A DNA stretch of 5,319 bases from Crenothrix polyspora (GTDB lineage Bacteria > Pseudomonadota > Gammaproteobacteria > Methylococcales > Methylomonadaceae), in the NCBI GenBank assembly GCA_945903675.1, contig CAMDOP010000241.1, positions 1 to 5,319 on the forward strand, in the 5' to 3' direction. How positions within the stretch are numbered: position 1 is the stretch's first letter; each line of letters begins with the position of its first letter. Position numbers and translations under genes: made by a program. A model generated the notes under the pieces. It saw nothing but the letters and a program-made list of their open reading frames with translations. It was not told the origin of the DNA and did not search any database. Shown here one piece after another: positions 1 to 5,319 of this stretch.

Positions 1-417
1 ATGCCCTCACTTTATGCTTTATGGGTTCCCGCCATTATTCTTTACACCATGATTGTCGCCCTCACCATCAGTTTTTTTGGTGCAGCAATTAATGTTTATT
101 ATCGGGATATGTCTCAAGCCTTGCCGATCGCTTTATCCTTGTTAATGTATGGCTCCCCAGTTATGTACCCGCTTAGCCTAGTCTATCAAAAATTAATTGT
201 AGAGCAGGCTGCTGGCAAATGGTCAAATGATTTTTATACCCTTTATACACTCAACCCGCTGGCGGGAATTATCGACAGTTTTCAACGGGTATTACTCAAA
301 GATTTACCGCCCGATTTTAACGCACTATACCCTGGATTGATTCTGACATTAACTATACTTCCCTTTAGCTATCTGTTTTTTAAACGCGCGGAAAACTGGT
401 TTGCCGATGTTATTTAA
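1..417 (+). CDS. wzm: Wzm-type polysaccharide ABC transporter permease, C-terminal part (5' truncated)
   Basis: This is the C-terminal half of an ABC-2 type membrane permease that, with the following ATPase, exports a lipid-linked polysaccharide across the inner membrane. Visible family landmarks are YYRD (residues 33-36 of the visible part), SPVMYP (52-57), LNPLAG (84-89) and the closing FADVI (134-138). Hydrophobic membrane segments lie at about residues 5-30, 40-60 and 110-127. Wzm proteins usually have about 260-290 residues, so roughly half is missing. The ATG at base 1 is therefore most likely an internal methionine at the window edge, not the true start. The 72-nt gap to wzt and the gene order wzm-wzt support the assignment. 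The loop between SPVMYP and LNPLAG (about 58-83) looks somewhat long and polar, which may be lineage-specific. The family is secure; the exported glycan is unknown. Confidence 0.9.
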   Translation: MPSLYALWVPAIILYTMIVALTISFFGAAINVYYRDMSQALPIALSLLMYGSPVMYPLSLVYQKLIVEQAAGKWSNDFYTLYTLNPLAGIIDSFQRVLLKDLPPDFNALYPGLILTLTILPFSYLFFKRAENWFADVI

Positions 418-489
418 CAACCAACTTTTTTGAGTATAACAACAGTCAAGCACCCTCTAAAATCAATTGTATTAATAAATAAGTCGACC
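418..489 (+). other. wzm-wzt intergenic spacer
   Basis: This is a short AT-rich spacer between the wzm stop and the preferred wzt ATG. It holds no convincing terminator hairpin and no strong Shine-Dalgarno sequence in front of the ATG at 490. A TTG at 430 opens the wzt frame 20 codons earlier. Those codons look like translated spacer and lack a ribosome binding site, so the spacer is treated as non-coding. Confidence 0.5.
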
Positions 490-1710
490 ATGCCCATCAT
501 AGAAGTTAATCACTTAACCAAAGAATACCAACTGGGACATATCACCAGCCTTAAAGAAAATGTACTTAATACATTTAGACGTTTGGGCGGCAAACCAATA
601 CAGCAACGAGAAGACTTCAAAGCCTTAGATGATGTCAATTTTACGATTGAAGAGGGCGAGGTGGTCGGCATTATCGGCCATAACGGCGCAGGAAAAAGCA
701 CCTTACTCAAACATTTGGCCAACATCAGCAAACCGACTAAAGGCAAAGTCATTGTGCGTGGTAGCATCGCACCGTTAATTGAAGTCGGAGCCGGGGTAAA
801 TCCGGAAATGACTGGGCGGGAAAATATTTTTTTAAACGGCGCTATTTTAGGAATCCCCAAAAAAATAATCCAGCAAAAACTGGATGAGATCATTGATTTT
901 TCTGAGCTGGAACAATTTATAGATACGCCGGTAAAACGCTATAGCTCAGGAATGACCGTTAAATTAGGCTTTTCCATTGCTACGAGTATGGAAGCGGACA
1001 TATTGATTGTTGATGAAGTTTTGGCGGTGGGGGATTTAGCGTTTCAGCGAAAGTGCTTTAACCGGATGGAAAACCTCATAAAACGCCAAGGTCGTACTGT
1101 TCTGATTGTTGGACACAATATTCGACAATTAGAACAAATCTGTACGCGTATGATTATGCTGGACAAAGGTCGAATAGCGATTGATGGTAAATCTAACGAG
1201 GTTTGTACGAAATTTATCCAACAAAGCAATGACAAAATAAAAAACCAACAAGCCACTGCGACCCATATTGAACAAAGCGACGAATTTGAGTTGATTAAGG
1301 TTGAGCTGATGAATAATGCTGGTGCTAACATCGAAAAAATTGCTTATCACCAACCACTCAAAATTCGAGTTGAATTCAATTTGCTCCAACCAATCAAAAA
1401 CTTGGTGTGCTTCGCATCAATACACACCAGTGATTTTGTCCAAATAACTGCAAACGAAACTTACCTAAACCCCAAAAACTTTGCTATTGGCCGCCATTTT
1501 TTCGAAATGACCTGTCCATCAATGACTGTTTTACCAGGCGCTTACTCGTTAAAGCTTTGGATCGGAATGGTTGATGGACAAGTCAAATTTGTAGCCAACA
1601 ACCTGGTAAATTTTCAGATTTTCTCGGATGACTATTCGATAGCTCGGTTGCAAGACCTTGGATTATTCCAGTTAGATGCCAGTTGGAATATTGGCTCTCT
1701 TAATTCGTAG
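490..1710 (+). CDS. wzt: Wzt-type polysaccharide ABC transporter ATP-binding protein with C-terminal carbohydrate-binding-like domain
   Basis: Cytoplasmic ATPase that drives polysaccharide export through Wzm; 406 residues from the ATG at 490. The nucleotide-binding domain spans about residues 1-248. It has Walker A GHNGAGKST (63-71), the Wzt-typical block EVGAGVNPEMTGREN (98-112), signature YSSGM (151-155), Walker B ILIVDE (171-176, D175 and E176) and the switch histidine H209 in VGHN. A polar linker (about 249-265) leads to a beta-rich C-terminal domain (about 265-400), which matches the Wzt C-terminal extension. In E. coli O8/O9a transporters that extension binds the modified non-reducing end of the O-chain. 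The ATG at 490 is preferred over the TTG at 430 because family members begin with IEVxxLTKxY, here directly after M1, and the extra 20 codons show no family features. The methyltransferase gene follows after 11 nt. Ligand specificity is unknown. Confidence 0.95.
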   Translation: MPIIEVNHLTKEYQLGHITSLKENVLNTFRRLGGKPIQQREDFKALDDVNFTIEEGEVVGIIGHNGAGKSTLLKHLANISKPTKGKVIVRGSIAPLIEVGAGVNPEMTGRENIFLNGAILGIPKKIIQQKLDEIIDFSELEQFIDTPVKRYSSGMTVKLGFSIATSMEADILIVDEVLAVGDLAFQRKCFNRMENLIKRQGRTVLIVGHNIRQLEQICTRMIMLDKGRIAIDGKSNEVCTKFIQQSNDKIKNQQATATHIEQSDEFELIKVELMNNAGANIEKIAYHQPLKIRVEFNLLQPIKNLVCFASIHTSDFVQITANETYLNPKNFAIGRHFFEMTCPSMTVLPGAYSLKLWIGMVDGQVKFVANNLVNFQIFSDDYSIARLQDLGLFQLDASWNIGSLNS

Positions 1711-1721
1711 GTAAATCAGAC

Positions 1722-2636
1722 ATGATATCTATCTCCAATTTAAAACAATGGGCACGAATATCTGCACCCAATCTATACTGCCGTTATGTCAAACGCTACA
1801 AAGCTGGCCTGCCAGTCAAGGTAAGTGGAGTATTATCTGATCCACGCAACCCTGTCACTTTAGGCGAAGCAGAATTTAACCGACTCCAAGGCCATTACAA
1901 ACTCCAGCAATGGTGGCCACCTTATCACTTTGATGCTTACAGTACGGGCCGCCGCGCCTTTGAACGAGCCTTGTCATTTCTCACGTTCGAGCCATTTCGT
2001 GAGGCTGGTAAAGATATTTTAGAAATCGCCTGTGGCGATGGAATGTCAGGTGCAGCTCTCTCTATCTATGGGCATCACGTTACATTGCTGGATTATCAGG
2101 ATTGGCGAGACAGTCGTGCACGCGAGCAAAATTTCATCCACGCTGATCTTGGTAAACCCATACCGTTGAGTGATTCAAGCTTTGACTTCATTTTCTCATT
2201 TAACGCTTTCGAACATATTCCTGACCCCGCACTTGCATTTAATGAGATGCTTCGGATTTTACGGCCAGGTGGATTTATCTGGCTAGATTTTAATCCACTC
2301 TACGCCAGTCCTTTAGGACTTCATGCATTCAGCTTCAATATGCCTTATCCTCAATTTCTGTTTTCCGACGATCTTATCCAGTCAAAACTTAAAGCCTTAG
2401 GTCTGAATGACCTCGGACAGAAAATGGAAGCATTGCAACCGCTTAATCGCTGGCGACCTCAGCAATTTCGAGAATTATGGCATCGCACTGATTGCAATAT
2501 TATTAAATATAACGAACATATTGATTTCAATCATCTAAATACTGTTCTTCAATACCCTCAATGTTTTCGGGGGCGAAACCTTTGTCTTGATGATCTAACT
2601 ATTGCAGGCATGCATGTCTTGCTTCAGAAACACTAA
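1722..2636 (+). CDS. Class I SAM-dependent methyltransferase
   Basis: Predicted cytoplasmic methyltransferase of 304 residues, probably acting on a sugar of the glycan made by this locus. The Rossmann-like SAM-binding core starts at about residue 97. It shows motif I ILEIACGDGMSG (99-110), an acidic residue after strand 2 (D124 in TLLDYQ), D142 in HADLG, the motif FDFIFSFNAFEHIPDP (154-169) and LRILRPGGFIWLDF (177-190), as in Methyltransf_11-type enzymes. The N-terminal about 95 residues and the region after 195 are not recognised and may form a substrate lid. Translation starts 11 nt after the wzt stop, with a weak GG at 1710-1711 that overlaps the stop codon, which suggests coupling. Its place next to a Wzt with a carbohydrate-binding domain raises the possibility that it makes a chain-end O-methyl cap, but methylation of an internal sugar fits equally well. 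No kinase domain like that of WbdD is fused to it. Confidence 0.88.
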   Translation: MISISNLKQWARISAPNLYCRYVKRYKAGLPVKVSGVLSDPRNPVTLGEAEFNRLQGHYKLQQWWPPYHFDAYSTGRRAFERALSFLTFEPFREAGKDILEIACGDGMSGAALSIYGHHVTLLDYQDWRDSRAREQNFIHADLGKPIPLSDSSFDFIFSFNAFEHIPDPALAFNEMLRILRPGGFIWLDFNPLYASPLGLHAFSFNMPYPQFLFSDDLIQSKLKALGLNDLGQKMEALQPLNRWRPQQFRELWHRTDCNIIKYNEHIDFNHLNTVLQYPQCFRGRNLCLDDLTIAGMHVLLQKH

Positions 2637-2641
2637 ATACT

Positions 2642-3577
2642 ATGCCGAAAATAAGCATCATCGTTTGCACTTTCAATCGCGCACAAAAGCTAGGTGATTT
2701 TCTTAATCGTCTAGAGTCTCATGTATTAAAGTCTAATTTGGATGTAGAGATTATTTTAGTTGATAACAATTCTTCCGATGAGACTCCCAAAATCCTTGCC
2801 GAATACAAAGCAAGCTCGAAACTTACTGTAATAACTGTTTATGAGATCCGTCAGGGAGCAAACTATGCTCGAAACACGGGAATTAAAAACGCTCGGTCAC
2901 AGATACTCGTTTTTACTGATGATGATGTAGATTTCACTGATACTTGGCTTGTTGATTTTTCAAACTATCTGGAGAAGCACCCTGAGTGTCAGGTTATCAC
3001 AGGAAAAATCATACCGAAATTTACGCTTCCAAAACCTGAATGGTTGATCGACAGGATGCTTAAAGTTTATGGTCAACAAAATTATGGGGAATCGTCCATT
3101 GATATTCAATTTCCTGATTTTCCGGTCGAAATGAATATGGCAATTAGAATGCATGTATTTGATTTATATGGAGAATTTAGCTATGAATACAGTAGGGATG
3201 ACAAATCACTTATGTCTAATGACGGTAAGTTTTTTTTCTATCGACTCTCACAAAACAAAGAAATTGTAAGATACATTCCTGGAGCATGTTTGTTCCATAT
3301 AATTCCTGAAATACGTATCACGCCAACATGGGTTATACGTCGTTATTTCTGGCAAGGCGTTTCGGACATTGCATTTGAGCATCTCGTGTCACGGCAACAT
3401 AAATTGAAAGAACTAATTGATTCACTTTCAGATTTTATAAAACTACTTAATCAGTTGCGAAATGGACACATTTCACCAAGGCGAATACTTTGGCATTGGC
3501 ATGGATTACCAGTTAGTTCTAAAGCTTGGCATGCATATCAATGGGGTGTTGTATCACGCAAATTAGGCCTGAAATAA
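2642..3577 (+). CDS. GT2 family glycosyltransferase
   Basis: Predicted inverting glycosyltransferase with a GT-A fold, 311 residues, transferring a sugar from a nucleotide-sugar donor onto the growing glycan. The protein starts directly with the family strand ISIIVCTFNRA (4-14). It then has VDNNSSDET (40-48), ARNTGIKNARS (76-86) and the metal/donor-binding TDDDV (92-96, giving the DXD). The acceptor-side region has MNMAIRMHVFDLYGEFS (164-180). The position that is usually ED in this family reads SND (192-194), keeping the aspartate D194 as candidate catalytic base. The segment YIPGACLFHI (211-220), followed by an aromatic and basic stretch ending in FWQGVS (236-241), is typical of the C-terminal helices. 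No transmembrane segment is evident. The gene begins 5 nt after the methyltransferase stop and has no clear Shine-Dalgarno, so coupled translation is likely. GC looks lower than in the genes to the left. Donor and linkage cannot be inferred. Confidence 0.93.
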   Translation: MPKISIIVCTFNRAQKLGDFLNRLESHVLKSNLDVEIILVDNNSSDETPKILAEYKASSKLTVITVYEIRQGANYARNTGIKNARSQILVFTDDDVDFTDTWLVDFSNYLEKHPECQVITGKIIPKFTLPKPEWLIDRMLKVYGQQNYGESSIDIQFPDFPVEMNMAIRMHVFDLYGEFSYEYSRDDKSLMSNDGKFFFYRLSQNKEIVRYIPGACLFHIIPEIRITPTWVIRRYFWQGVSDIAFEHLVSRQHKLKELIDSLSDFIKLLNQLRNGHISPRRILWHWHGLPVSSKAWHAYQWGVVSRKLGLK

Positions 3578-3850
3578 ACATGCAAAGCCTCTGGTCGCCT
3601 ACATTCTTCTTGATTTCTAAAAACAATATGGATGAAAAATCATGCTATTTTTTATTTACTTTTATGCCCAATCATCATATAAGATTTTGCGTGCCTTTCC
3701 AATTATGGGAACGATTGAAAAAGTACAGCAAGATGTATTAAATGCAATAAAGTTTATTAATATTGTGAGCGATGTATTACCTCATTACTGCACAACCTAT
3801 AAACGTGCCTCAATCAGTTAAGCAACCTGATAAACAAAATCTCATTAACT
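3578..3850 (+). other. Intergenic gap interrupting the gene cluster
   Basis: This 273-base AT-rich stretch separates two glycosyltransferase genes in an otherwise compact cluster. The plus strand holds a 59-codon ORF (3642-3821, listed separately). Another frame is open from inside the GT2 gene to 3741, but its product has no family character. A 13-base AT-only palindrome is centred at 3752. I found no convincing terminator (no GC-rich stem followed by a T-run), no clear sigma-70 promoter and no tRNA-like structure. It could be the leftover of a deleted gene, a regulatory leader for the downstream glycosyltransferase, or a small gene. Confidence 0.6.
3642..3821 (+). CDS. Doubtful small ORF, 59 residues, unknown
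   Basis: An open frame from the ATG at 3642 to the TAA at 3819-3821 could encode 59 residues. It begins with a hydrophobic, aromatic stretch (MLFFIYFYAQ), followed by a more ordinary-looking part containing MGTIEKVQQDVLNAIKF (22-38), which could form an amphipathic helix. A GGATG at 3630-3634 lies about 9 nt upstream of the ATG and could serve as a ribosome binding site. I do not recognise a family. In favour of reality: it lies on the operon strand, has a plausible ribosome binding site and fills most of the gap. Against: AT-rich non-coding DNA produces ORFs of this size by chance less often than short ones, but still commonly. A remnant of a decayed gene is an alternative. Confidence 0.22.
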   Translation: MLFFIYFYAQSSYKILRAFPIMGTIEKVQQDVLNAIKFINIVSDVLPHYCTTYKRASIS

Positions 3851-5047
3851 ATGAAAGTATTAATTATTTCTAGCCATATTCCTATGCCAGACCGAGCATC
3901 GGGTGAGCTTAGGTTTTATACCTTGTTAAAACTTATGGCTGAAACGCATCAAGTTACCTTATGTCCTTTTAACTTAGAAAGGCAAAATAAGGAAATGGGT
4001 GTAACTACTATAAATTCTTACTTAGAACAGCTAAAAGCTATCAATGTCCATCTTGGAATGACAGATGTTTTAACTACGCTCGGAAATGAACAGTTTGATC
4101 TAATCATTTTTGAGTTTTATCACACTGTCCGTAGGTATATTGATTTTGTTAGATATTACCAACCTAAGGCACGTATTTTAATTGATTCAGTTGATATACA
4201 TTATAATCGTCTTTTATCAAAGGCCGTCCTAACGGGAAAACCTTCAGATTTTGAATATGCCGAAACCGTCAAACAACTAGAGCTTTCAACCTATCGACAA
4301 GCCGATTTTATTATTGCGGTTACTGAAGATGATGGACTGCTTCTTAAAAAAGATGCTACCAACATAAAAATAGGACTATTGCCCAACATTCATCATATCC
4401 CTGAATTTATACCAGTTCCCCCACCTTATACTAAACTACTATTTGTAGGATCCTTTAAACACGAACCTAATGTTGACGCTATTCTCTATTTCTGCAATGA
4501 GATATTCCCGCTTTTATTGGAAATGAATTCAAACTTTACATTGGAGGTCATTGGCCCTAATCCTCCAGAATCCGTTCAAGCCTTACAATCCGATAAGATT
4601 TTTATTCGAGGTTTTATTGAAAACCTCGATGAATGTTATCGTAAAGCTCATATTTCTATTGCACCGTTACGCTTTGGTGCAGGAATGAAGGGAAAAATAG
4701 GGGAGGCACTAAGTTTTGGACTTCCTGTCGTAACCACAAGGATTGGTGCGGAGGGCTTCGGCTTATCAGTTGGTGTAAACATTTTGATCGCAGAGACATC
4801 CTTAGATTTTGCTGAGTCTATTTTGCGCTTAAGCCAGGATAATCAACTTTATAAAAAACTATCAACGAATGGATATCATTTTATAAAGGATAATTATTCT
4901 GAAGAAGCTACGAGAACAAAATTAACAGAATTATTCAATCGAGCGTTGGTAATCTCACCTAAAAAACTTGTGACCCTAATAAAAATTAAGCTTTGGCTAC
5001 AAGTGATTTATAACCGTTATATAGGCTGGAGATTTAAGCATGTCTGA
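3851..5047 (+). CDS. GT4-like (GT-B fold) glycosyltransferase
   Basis: Predicted cytoplasmic glycosyltransferase of 398 residues with two Rossmann-like domains. The N-terminal acceptor domain starts with MKVLIISSHIPMP (1-13) and contains DSVDIHYNR (112-120), a pattern common in this subfamily. The C-terminal donor domain starts at about residue 195 with LLFVGSFKHEPNVDA (196-210). It continues with EVIGPNPPESV (232-242), IRGFIENLDECY (252-263), APLRFGAGMKGKIGEAL (271-287) and LPVVTTRIGAEGFG (291-304), the nucleotide-sugar binding region of Glyco_trans_1_4-type proteins. Only the second glutamate of the classic EX7E pair is present (E285). The first position is A277 in the GAGMKGK block, which appears normal for this subfamily. 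A basic, aromatic C-terminus (about 370-398) could contact the membrane. The start matches the family start, although no Shine-Dalgarno is visible. The gene overlaps the next one by 8 nt. Donor sugar is unknown. Confidence 0.93.
   Translation: MKVLIISSHIPMPDRASGELRFYTLLKLMAETHQVTLCPFNLERQNKEMGVTTINSYLEQLKAINVHLGMTDVLTTLGNEQFDLIIFEFYHTVRRYIDFVRYYQPKARILIDSVDIHYNRLLSKAVLTGKPSDFEYAETVKQLELSTYRQADFIIAVTEDDGLLLKKDATNIKIGLLPNIHHIPEFIPVPPPYTKLLFVGSFKHEPNVDAILYFCNEIFPLLLEMNSNFTLEVIGPNPPESVQALQSDKIFIRGFIENLDECYRKAHISIAPLRFGAGMKGKIGEALSFGLPVVTTRIGAEGFGLSVGVNILIAETSLDFAESILRLSQDNQLYKKLSTNGYHFIKDNYSEEATRTKLTELFNRALVISPKKLVTLIKIKLWLQVIYNRYIGWRFKHV
4606..4629. repeat. Perfect 10-bp inverted repeat (hairpin) inside the GT4 gene
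   Basis: The arms TCGAGGTTTT (4606-4615) and AAAACCTCGA (4620-4629) are exact reverse complements separated by the 4-base loop ATTG. The structure lies in the codons for about residues 252-260 of the GT4 protein. Neither strand has a T-run directly after the stem, so it does not look like an intrinsic terminator. It may be chance, a structure in the mRNA, or a protein-binding or recombination site. Confidence 0.7.
5028..5031 (+). promoter_or_regulatory. Ribosome binding site of the second GT2 gene
   Basis: A GGAG core sits 8 nt before the ATG at 5040, inside the 3' end of the GT4 gene. It is the clearest Shine-Dalgarno in the window and fixes the start of the downstream gene within the 8-nt overlap. 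Confidence 0.75.
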
Positions 5048-5319
5048 TCCCTTAGTCAGCATAGTTACACCTGTTTACAATGGCTCTCAATATCTTTCAG
5101 AAGCAATTGAGAGTGCTTTAGCCCAAACCTATAAAAATTTTGAATTACTGATTGTAAATGATGGCTCAAAAGATAACAGCGCAGATATCATCAGACCTTT
5201 TTTAAAAGATTCAAGAGTCATTTATATTGCACAAAAAAATGCCGGTGTTGCTGCTGCTCGTAATACTGCACTTAAACAGGCAAGAGGGAAATATATCGGT
5301 TTTTTAGATCAAGATGATC
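5040..5319 (+). CDS. GT2 family glycosyltransferase, N-terminal part (3' truncated)
   Basis: The first 93 residues of a GT-A fold glycosyltransferase that runs off the right edge. It opens with VSIVTPVYNGSQYLSEAI (6-23), continues with ALAQTYKNFELLIVNDGSKD (26-45) containing the nucleotide-binding VNDGS (39-43), then NAGVAAARNTALKQARG (67-83), and ends at FLDQDD (88-93), where the DXD metal/donor-binding motif lies. The spacing of these motifs is normal for GT2, and no frameshift is seen. The ATG overlaps the GT4 stop by 8 nt and has a GGAG ribosome binding site 8 nt upstream, so the two glycosyltransferases are probably translated together. The acceptor-determining C-terminal half is outside the window, so specificity cannot be judged. 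This protein is clearly different from the GT2 encoded at 2642-3577 (QDD instead of DDD, different N-terminal sequence), so the two are not recent duplicates. Confidence 0.93.
   Translation, partial: MSDPLVSIVTPVYNGSQYLSEAIESALAQTYKNFELLIVNDGSKDNSADIIRPFLKDSRVIYIAQKNAGVAAARNTALKQARGKYIGFLDQDD

Noticed and set aside
510..1389. Minus-strand open frames opposite wzt (510-893, 1044-1331, 1129-1389)
   Set aside because: They lie fully opposite a gene with complete ATPase motifs, their products are low in family character, and two of them overlap each other. They are shadows of wzt.
2307..2320. Short inverted repeat AGTCCTTTAGGACT in the methyltransferase gene
   Set aside because: It has about 5 pairs around a small loop inside coding sequence, which is within chance expectation.
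2960..3154. Minus-strand 64-codon open frame opposite the first GT2 gene
   Set aside because: It is antisense to a well-supported coding region, has no recognisable motif and no ribosome binding site that I can defend.
3632..3656. Terminator-like element: small ATGA/TCAT stem followed by a T-rich stretch
   Set aside because: The stem has only 4 pairs, mostly A-T, and extension is blocked by a G-G mismatch. It is too weak to call an intrinsic terminator.
3526..3741. 71-codon plus-strand ORF overlapping the end of the first GT2 gene
   Set aside because: The first part is an out-of-frame reading of the GT2 C-terminus, and the rest runs through the gap with an unusual Cys/Phe/Trp-rich product. 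The 59-codon ORF in another frame looks slightly more protein-like.
3715..3741. Possible sigma-70 promoter: TTGAAA (3715-3720) and TATTAA (3736-3741)
   Set aside because: The spacing is only 15 nt and both boxes are imperfect. Such matches are common in AT-rich DNA.
3746..3758. AT-only palindrome AATAAAGTTTATT
   Set aside because: Low-complexity AT palindromes of this length are expected by chance in this base composition, and no second copy was seen.
4661..4705. Missing first glutamate of the EX7E motif in the GT4 protein as a sign of inactivity
   Set aside because: The GAGMKGK-containing block with a single downstream glutamate is characteristic of this GT4-like subfamily, so it is not evidence of a broken enzyme.
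1..5319. Insertion sequences, CRISPR arrays, tRNA or rRNA genes, riboswitches
   Set aside because: I saw no transposase motifs, no regularly spaced direct repeats and no recognisable structured RNA on either strand by eye.

Overview
The window is a stretch of a bacterial surface-polysaccharide (O-antigen or similar glycan) biosynthesis and export locus. All recognisable genes lie on the plus strand. The ABC-dependent exporter (Wzm/Wzt type) implies a Gram-negative cell envelope. Moderate to low GC and protein style are compatible with a gammaproteobacterium, but no taxonomic marker is present and that placement is weak inference.

Layout from left to right: the 3' half of wzm, the membrane permease of the exporter (1-417, cut by the window edge); wzt, its ATPase with a C-terminal carbohydrate-binding-like extension (490-1710); a class I SAM-dependent methyltransferase (1722-2636); a GT2 glycosyltransferase (2642-3577); a 273-base gap holding only a doubtful 59-codon ORF (3578-3850); a GT4-fold glycosyltransferase (3851-5047); and the 5' part of a second GT2 glycosyltransferase (5040 to the right edge). 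Most junctions are tight (11 nt, 5 nt, an 8-nt overlap), as in a co-transcribed operon. The two looser ones are wzm-wzt (72 nt) and the 273-nt gap.

The likely working model follows ABC-transporter-dependent O-polysaccharide systems. Cytoplasmic glycosyltransferases build the glycan on a lipid carrier, a methyltransferase modifies a sugar (possibly the non-reducing end), the Wzt C-terminal domain recognises the finished chain, and Wzm/Wzt moves it across the inner membrane. The sugars transferred and the position of methylation cannot be read from the sequence.

I see no clearly new type of system. The points most worth a second look are the possible methyl-cap/Wzt recognition pair, a drop in GC beginning about the methyltransferase/GT2 junction, the unexplained gap with its small ORF, and a perfect 10-bp hairpin inside the GT4 gene.
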